Both the position numbers and the translations under genes were made by a program. This document shows positions 59,034-64,000 of a stretch of DNA of 64,000 nucleotides, piece by piece. The stretch covers positions 2,790,001 to 2,854,000 of the forward strand of contig NZ_CP040882.1 in assembly GCF_006337085.1 (NCBI RefSeq), written 5' to 3'. Source of the stretch: Sutterella faecalis. GTDB taxonomy: Bacteria > Pseudomonadota > Gammaproteobacteria > Burkholderiales > Burkholderiaceae_F. The notes beneath the pieces were generated by a model. That model was not told the DNA's origin and did not search any database. It saw only the letters and a program-made list of their open reading frames with translations. Every line of letters starts with the position of its first letter. Position 1 is the stretch's first letter.

Positions 59034-60215
59034 ATGGAATTCAAAGAAGTACTGGACGCCCTCGACAAGATCGAAGGCAAGATGTCTGAAACCGCCGCTT
59101 CGAACAAGGAGCGCCTGGACGAGCTCGGCGAACAGCAGAGGAAGTTTGCGAACCAGCTCCTCGATCTTCAGCAGAAGGGGGTGAAGGTTCAGGGCGAAAA
59201 GACGGAAGCAAAGTCCGCGGGCGATCAGTTCATTGCCGCCGACGGCTTCAAGGCGTTTGCCGCAGGCTCCACGCAGAAAACTCGCGTCGAGCTTTCGGAG
59301 ACCTTTGCCAAATCTGAGCCGACTGTGCTCAACCCGATCACGACTCCGACCGGCGGCATCATCCAGGCGTACCGTCGCCCCGGCATCATGCCCGGCGCTT
59401 TCCGCCCGCTCACGATCGAAGGCCTCTTCCCGTCGCTTCCGATTTCGACGAACTCGTTTGAATACGTGAAGGAACGCGATGACGGCTTTGCGAATGGTGC
59501 GGCCTTCGTCGCTGAAGCCGCGCAGAAGCCCTTCGGCTCGACGTCTTTTGAGACGGTGACGGGTACGGTCAAGACGATCGCTCACCTTGCCCGCGTCTCG
59601 AAGCAGCTCATGGCGGACGGCCCTGCCCTCGTCGCCTACATCAATCAGCGCCTTGTCTACGGCGTTGATCTGGTGGTCGAAGACCAGCTGATTTCCGGCG
59701 ACGGGACGAATCAGAATCTCACCGGCATCTTTACCACCGGAAACTTCACGCCCCACGGCGCGACGACGGCCGACCTTCCGGCGAAGAACGCAACACTCTT
59801 TGATCTGATCCTCTTTGCGAAGACCAAGGTTGAAAAGGCGTTCTTCCGTCCGAACATCATCCTGCTCAATCCGGTGAACTGGTCGCAGATGCTCATGGAG
59901 AAGAACGCCTCCGGCGACTACTACCTCGGGCACCCGGCTTCGGTCGCGCCGAAGACCCTGTGGGGCCTTCCGATCTGGACGACCCCGGCGATTCCGCAGG
60001 GCAAGTTCATGGTCGGTGACTTTACGCAGGCGGCCACGCTCTGGACGCGTCAGGGTATGACCGTCGAGCTCTTCGAACAGGACGTTGACAACGTGCAGAA
60101 GAACCTTGTGACGATCCGCGCCGAGCGCCGCCTCGGCTTCGGCATTGAGCGCGTGTCTGCTCTTGTCGGCGGCGATCTTGCGCTGCCGGCCGCGGCCGGC
60201 GCTACCGGAAAGTAA
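59034..60215 (+). CDS. Major capsid protein, HK97 fold
   Basis: 393 residues. The first 95 form a coiled-coil delta domain (VLDALDKIEGKMSETAA), removed during maturation. The body has PGAFRPLTIEGLFPSLPISTN, LARVSKQLMADG, GVDLVVEDQLISGDG and GYRVEL-like ends as in HK97 gp5 homologues. Starts 3 bp after the protease. Confidence 0.9.
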   Translation: MEFKEVLDALDKIEGKMSETAASNKERLDELGEQQRKFANQLLDLQQKGVKVQGEKTEAKSAGDQFIAADGFKAFAAGSTQKTRVELSETFAKSEPTVLNPITTPTGGIIQAYRRPGIMPGAFRPLTIEGLFPSLPISTNSFEYVKERDDGFANGAAFVAEAAQKPFGSTSFETVTGTVKTIAHLARVSKQLMADGPALVAYINQRLVYGVDLVVEDQLISGDGTNQNLTGIFTTGNFTPHGATTADLPAKNATLFDLILFAKTKVEKAFFRPNIILLNPVNWSQMLMEKNASGDYYLGHPASVAPKTLWGLPIWTTPAIPQGKFMVGDFTQAATLWTRQGMTVELFEQDVDNVQKNLVTIRAERRLGFGIERVSALVGGDLALPAAAGATGK

Positions 60216-60226
60216 GGAGATAGAGG

Positions 60227-60562
60227 ATGAGCGTGGAAGTTTCGACGGCTCTTCCTGCGGTGACTTTGGACGAAGCCAAGCTTCATCTGAGAGTTGAGAG
60301 CACGGCTGATGACGATCTCATCTCCGCGCTCATCCTTGCCTGTACGCAGATGGCCGAGCATGAGCTGCAGCGCGGGCTCGTCACGCGCGAGGGGACCGAT
60401 GGCTACGGCGATTCTCCGGAAGCCGTCCCGGCCGCTATCCGGCAGTGGATTCTGGTGCACGTGGCCTACTACTACGAGCACCGCCAGTCGGCCGTAGAGG
60501 GGACGCTTTCTCCGCTCCCTTTCGTATCGGCGCTTCTTGATCCCTTCAGAACTTGGGCGTGA
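60227..60562 (+). CDS. Head-tail connector (HK97 gp6-like)
   Basis: 111 residues; TLDEAKLHLRVESTADDDLISALILACTQMAEHEL is the gp6-like signature (read in parts), followed by the AIRQWILVHVAYYYEHR helix. It forms the ring under the portal. Confidence 0.85.
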   Translation: MSVEVSTALPAVTLDEAKLHLRVESTADDDLISALILACTQMAEHELQRGLVTREGTDGYGDSPEAVPAAIRQWILVHVAYYYEHRQSAVEGTLSPLPFVSALLDPFRTWA

Positions 60563-60564
60563 GC

Positions 60565-60951
60565 ATGGACTTTCCAGAAATTGGAGATCTCTCCAGGCGC
60601 GTGAAGATTCTCGTGCGCGAACACATTCCGAATCGGCAGAACGGTTTCTCTCCGGAAACAGTCTGCAAGGATGAGGTGTGGGGAAAGCTCGAGGTGGTTG
60701 GTTCCGGGATGTATTTCGGAACGAAGCAGGTCGAGTCCACGGTCACGCACCGCGTCTATGTCCGCCGTTACGACGGGAGGACGCGGCCGCAGGACCTTTA
60801 CGGCGTCACAGAGCTGGAGATTGATGGGGTGCGCTATCGAGTCCAAAGAGTTGCGGATGTCGCTGGTGCCTGTCGATTCACGGTAATGGACGTTGAGGAG
60901 AAGGGAGATGTTGGTAAGCGCTCAGGTAGACCGAGGATTTCGGACTATTGA
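60565..60951 (+). CDS. Head-tail adaptor / head closure protein
   Basis: 128 residues; the start GDLSRRVKILVRE and the central EVWGKLEVVGSGMYFGTKQVESTVTHRVYVRR belong to the phage head-tail joining family (SPP1 gp16-like). ATG 60565 follows the previous stop by 2 bp. Confidence 0.8.
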   Translation: MDFPEIGDLSRRVKILVREHIPNRQNGFSPETVCKDEVWGKLEVVGSGMYFGTKQVESTVTHRVYVRRYDGRTRPQDLYGVTELEIDGVRYRVQRVADVAGACRFTVMDVEEKGDVGKRSGRPRISDY

Positions 60952-61372
60952 CTATGAGCCGAGGGAGCTGAGACAGCCGCTTCGGGCAGCAGGCAACGAG
61001 GTCCGCAAGGTCGCTCGCAGGCTGATCGCCCGAAAGGCAGTTTCCGAGGCAGGGCAGTACCCGGGCAGGATGACAGGACGCATGCAGAGATCGATCCGCG
61101 TGCGGCTTTCCCGATCCGGATATGCCGTGATGGTCTCGCCGTCGAAGACGAGCTCGATGCCGGTCTATTACCCGGCTTTTGTCGTCTATGGGCATCGGGG
61201 GCCGAATACGGAAACCGAAGTACAGGCCCGCAGGCATAAGAAGCGCCCGGGCGAAAAGGTGGCGGCTCCGCGCAGGAACTTCATCGAGGATGCCGCAAAG
61301 CAGGCGGCCCCCGACTTCAAGAGGTCCATGGCGGACGCCTTGGCTAATGCAATTAAACCGGGGCTGATATGA
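60908..61372 (+). CDS. HK97 gp10-like neck protein
   Basis: 154 residues. A basic protein with RQPLRAAGNEVRKVARRLI, then YPGRMTGRMQRSIRVRLSR and YYPAFVVYGHRG, typical of gp10/minor tail completion proteins. Start at 60908 after GGAGAAGGGAG; overlaps the adaptor gene by 44 bp. Confidence 0.75.
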   Translation: MLVSAQVDRGFRTIDYEPRELRQPLRAAGNEVRKVARRLIARKAVSEAGQYPGRMTGRMQRSIRVRLSRSGYAVMVSPSKTSSMPVYYPAFVVYGHRGPNTETEVQARRHKKRPGEKVAAPRRNFIEDAAKQAAPDFKRSMADALANAIKPGLI

Positions 61373-61935
61373 GATTAGATCCGATTATTGCGGCGCTTCG
61401 GAGGCGATGTCCGTCCTTTGGAAACCGCTTTGCCGGGGCCGCTGAGTGGGCCGGACTTACAGAAGATGAAGCGCCGGCGCTCCCGGCGGCGTATGTGGTC
61501 CCGCTTGCCGAAGAAGCTTCCGGAAACGAGTCTCGGGTGGCCTACCAGCAGACCGTGACGAACACCTTTGCCGTGATCGTTCTGGTGAGCAACGCCTGCG
61601 ATGAGCGAGGCCAGAAAGCATTCGACTCGATAGAAGGGCTGAAGCTCGAAATTTTCCGGGGCCTTCTCAGCTGGCGGCAGGAACCGGCTGATGAGTTCGG
61701 CGAAATCGTCTACTCGGGCGGGCAGGTGATCTACATGGACGATGCCCGCCTGGCGTTTCAGTACGAATTCTCTTTCGAGACGTACATCGACACGGAAGAG
61801 ACGTGGCAGGGCGAGGACCTTGCGCAACTCGGCCCTCTCGAGGGTGCAGACATCAAGGTTGATTGCATCGATCCTTCGACGAAGAAGAATCAGCCGGACG
61901 GACAAATTGAAGCAACTATGAAGGTGGAGTTATGA
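61369..61935 (+). CDS. Tail terminator protein (Mu gp37-like)
   Basis: 188 residues; the AYVVPLAEEASGN, QTVTNTFAVIVLVSNA and GLKLEIFRGLLSW segments match Gp37-type tail terminators. It caps the tail tube. Overlaps the preceding gene by 4 bp and the sheath start by 4 bp. Confidence 0.8.
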   Translation: MRLDPIIAALRRRCPSFGNRFAGAAEWAGLTEDEAPALPAAYVVPLAEEASGNESRVAYQQTVTNTFAVIVLVSNACDERGQKAFDSIEGLKLEIFRGLLSWRQEPADEFGEIVYSGGQVIYMDDARLAFQYEFSFETYIDTEETWQGEDLAQLGPLEGADIKVDCIDPSTKKNQPDGQIEATMKVEL

Positions 61936-63425
61936 GTGTTTCTTTCAACACCATTCCGAGCGGCATTCGAGTGCCGCTTTTTTATGCCGAGGTAGACAAT
62001 TCCGCGGCATTCACGCCGTCGGAGAGCACTCAGAGCCTCCTGATCGGCCAGATGCTCGCCACGGGCACGGCGGAGGCCGGGAAGCCGGTGACGGTTTCGA
62101 CCGCGGCCATGGCGAAACAGCTTTTCGGTCGCGGTTCTATGCTTGCCCGTATGGTGGCCGCCTATCGCACGGTCGATAGCTTCGGCCAGCTTGTTTGCAT
62201 TCCGCTCGCTGACGTGACGAACTCCGTAGCCGCCTCGGCAGAGGTGACTTTCTCCGGAAATGCGACTGAAGCCGGTACCCTGAGCTTCTACATTGGCGGT
62301 TCGCGCGTGCAGGTCTCCGTAGCAGAAGGCGCGGAGGCCGGTGTTGTCGCGCAAGCGCTTGCCGACGCGATTTCGCTCCAGAAGGACCTTCCGGTTACGG
62401 CTGGGGCGGCTGATGCGGTCTGCACGATTACGGCCAGAAACAGGGGTTCGCTCGGGAACGGCATCCTGCTTGCGCTCAACCTTCGCGGGCTCATCAACGG
62501 TGAAAAGACCCCGATGGGGCTTGGCATCGAGCTTGCGGCTATGACGGGCGGTACTGCCGACCCCGATATCGCCGCCGCTGTAGAGGCGATGGGCGATGCG
62601 CAGTATGACTTCATCGGCGTTCCCTATTCGGATGCCGCGGTGCTTGACGCCTTCCAGACGGAGATGAACGACACGTCCGGCCGCTGGGCGCCGTTCCGGC
62701 AGATCTACGGCCACGTATATACGGCAAAGCGCGGCGACGTGAATGCGCTGAAGACTTTCGGCAACGCCCGAAACGATCAGCACTGCACGATTGTGGGGGT
62801 TGAGCCGGAGCTTCCGACCCCGATTGAAGAGGTGCTCGCGGCCTATCTCGCCCGGACGTCGGTGTTCATTTCAGCTGACCCCGCGCGGCCCACGCAGACG
62901 GGCGTGCTCACCGGCGTGATGGCCGCTCCTTCCGAGAGCCGCTTTATCACGACCGACAGGCAGACGCTTCTTGAAAACGGCATTGCGACGCTTACGACGA
63001 CATCCGGCACGGTCATGATCGAGCGCGCGGTGACGACCTATCAGCGCAACAGTTTCGGCGACGCGGACGCATCGTATCTCGACAGCGAAACGATGCACAC
63101 GCTCGCATACGTGCTTCGCCGCATGAAGTCGCTCATCACGACCAAGTACGCACGCCACAAGCTCGCGAACGACGGGACCCGCTACGGTGCCGGACAGGCG
63201 ATCGTGACGCCTTCGGTGATCCGCGGCGAGCTGGTGGCGCTCTATCGGCAGCTCGAGCTTTCGGGGATTGTCGAGAATGCGGATCTCTTCAAGCAGTACC
63301 TGATTGTCGAAAGGAATGCAGACAATCCGAATCGGCTGGATGTCCTCTTCCCGCCCGATCTCGTCAATCAGCTCCGCATCTTTGCGGTCCTCAATCAGTT
63401 CCGTCTTCAGTACGCGGAGGAATAA
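61932..63425 (+). CDS. Contractile tail sheath protein (Mu gpL-like)
   Basis: 497 residues. MSVSFNTIPSGIRVPLFYAE and PSESTQSLLIGQMLATGTAE start the Mu-like sheath family; DVLFPPDLVNQLRIFAVLNQFRLQY ends it. Its presence shows a contractile (myovirus-type) tail. Confidence 0.9.
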   Translation: MSVSFNTIPSGIRVPLFYAEVDNSAAFTPSESTQSLLIGQMLATGTAEAGKPVTVSTAAMAKQLFGRGSMLARMVAAYRTVDSFGQLVCIPLADVTNSVAASAEVTFSGNATEAGTLSFYIGGSRVQVSVAEGAEAGVVAQALADAISLQKDLPVTAGAADAVCTITARNRGSLGNGILLALNLRGLINGEKTPMGLGIELAAMTGGTADPDIAAAVEAMGDAQYDFIGVPYSDAAVLDAFQTEMNDTSGRWAPFRQIYGHVYTAKRGDVNALKTFGNARNDQHCTIVGVEPELPTPIEEVLAAYLARTSVFISADPARPTQTGVLTGVMAAPSESRFITTDRQTLLENGIATLTTTSGTVMIERAVTTYQRNSFGDADASYLDSETMHTLAYVLRRMKSLITTKYARHKLANDGTRYGAGQAIVTPSVIRGELVALYRQLELSGIVENADLFKQYLIVERNADNPNRLDVLFPPDLVNQLRIFAVLNQFRLQYAEE

Positions 63426-63428
63426 GAA

Positions 63429-63788
63429 ATGGGAAAGAGACTAGCCGGCACCTGCTACTTCAAGGTGGACGGAGAACAGCTCGAACTTCAGGGGGACCTT
63501 GAGTTCCCCTTTAACTCGGTGACGCGCGAGACCATGGCCTCGACCACCGGCGTCGTCGGCTTCAAGGAGACGGTGACGGTCCCGTACGTCGCGGGCACGT
63601 TCATCGTCCCGGAGAGCTTCCCCGTCAGCAAGCTGATGGAGTCAACGGCGATGACGATTACCGCAGAGTGCGCGAACGGCATGGTTTACACGCTTTCGGA
63701 GGCATTCATGGTGGGCGACATTCCATATAAGCCCATTGACGGTACGGTGGCGCTGCGCTTTGAGGGCACCGCAGGAGAACTTGCATGA
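63429..63788 (+). CDS. Tail tube protein (Mu gpM-like)
   Basis: 119 residues, starting GKRLAGTCYFKVDGEQLELQG, and the VGFKETVTVPYVAGTFIV segment is typical of the tube family found after Mu-type sheaths. Confidence 0.85.
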   Translation: MGKRLAGTCYFKVDGEQLELQGDLEFPFNSVTRETMASTTGVVGFKETVTVPYVAGTFIVPESFPVSKLMESTAMTITAECANGMVYTLSEAFMVGDIPYKPIDGTVALRFEGTAGELA

Positions 63789-64000
63789 TCTACGCACTGA
63801 CAACGCCGATTGAGATTGCGGGCAAGGAAGTCACGGAGCTCGATCTCAAGGAAGAGAGGCTCGACACGAAGCTTATCAAGCGGCTCGGGTTCCCCTTCAC
63901 GGTTGGCGCGGATCTGACGCCGGCGCCCCGCCCGAGCGTTTGCGCGGACTACATCTCCCGCCTCGCGGCTATTTCGCCCTCTGAGGTCGAGAAGCTCAGC
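63785..64000 (+). CDS. Tail assembly chaperone, gp41/gpG-like (3' partial)
   Basis: 72 codons visible; the gene runs off the window. IYALTTPIEIAGKEVTELDLKEE is the tail E/gp41 family start. It overlaps the tube gene as ATGA. In Mu-type phages a frameshifted longer form follows outside this window. Confidence 0.8.
   Translation, partial: MIYALTTPIEIAGKEVTELDLKEERLDTKLIKRLGFPFTVGADLTPAPRPSVCADYISRLAAISPSEVEKLS

Larger units (their letters stand above)
38820..64000. mobile_element. Prophage (left 25 kb), HK97-type head and Mu-like contractile tail
   Basis: An early leftward operon, a repressor/Cro switch, a rightward replication gene, an origin-like repeat region and late packaging, head and tail genes occur in normal phage order. 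The head genes are of HK97 type and the tail sheath, tube and chaperone of Mu type. The right end, baseplate, fibres, lysis genes and integrase are not in the window. No broken phage gene was noticed, so it may be functional. Confidence 0.9.

Noticed and set aside
58167..59933. 588-codon minus-strand ORF opposite capsid genes
   Set aside because: Shadow of protease and capsid genes; composition is abnormal.

Overview
This is a G+C-rich chromosomal segment of a proteobacterium, most likely a betaproteobacterium of the Sutterellaceae type. That placement is my inference from base composition, gene order and the housekeeping proteins (MutS, SuhB, TilS, SlmA, PpsR/PpsA), not from a database match. 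I saw no tRNA or rRNA gene and no CRISPR array.

Left third (1-21.8 kb). A nonribosomal peptide synthetase (A-PCP-E-C) enters from the left edge and is broken by a one-base frameshift near 1705. A strong terminator and a complete IS1634-like element (4450-6343) follow it. Next come an asparagine-synthetase-like amide ligase that lacks the N-terminal Cys nucleophile, two exported solute-binding proteins without a transporter, an Sfp-type phosphopantetheinyl transferase and a GntR/FCD regulator. This looks like a small secondary-metabolite locus, possibly decaying. Housekeeping genes follow: mutS, suhB, tilS with a long basic N-terminal extension, and an 1160-residue SF1 helicase.

Mobile nest (21.8-28.6 kb). 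An IS607-type element (serine recombinase plus an unusually long TnpB) is split just before the first RuvC motif by an IS1111-type IS110-family element. That element in turn carries an IS1634-like element in its 3' noncoding region. The IS1111 noncoding region holds a 75-nt three-tier hairpin that is a good candidate for the guide (seek/bridge) RNA. The DNA after tnpB holds a set of stem-loops that could be an omega-RNA.

Core genes (28.6-38.7 kb). A small membrane protein, an uncharacterised 202-residue protein, an AEC transporter, a Bcr/CflA-type efflux pump, SlmA, a LysE-type exporter, the divergent ppsR/ppsA pair and an NfeD-SPFH operon.

Prophage (about 38.8 kb to the right edge, continuing outside). 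A leftward early operon carries a tail-end Xis-like protein, an SNF2 helicase, a VRR nuclease, a MazG-like protein, DUF3310, Rha, a family A DNA polymerase, a DUF2815 protein and a DUF2800 nuclease. A CI/Cro-like switch sits between two operator clusters that share a CTAC-N4-GGTA motif. Rightward lie a VapE-type replication protein, an iteron-rich candidate replication origin built on the 9-mer GTTACGGAT, a Q-like regulator, HicAB, an HNH nuclease, HK97-type packaging and head genes, and a Mu-like contractile tail (sheath, tube, chaperone). The phage therefore looks like a myovirus with an HK97 head. No integrase or lysis enzyme is visible, so they should lie beyond the right edge or be missing.
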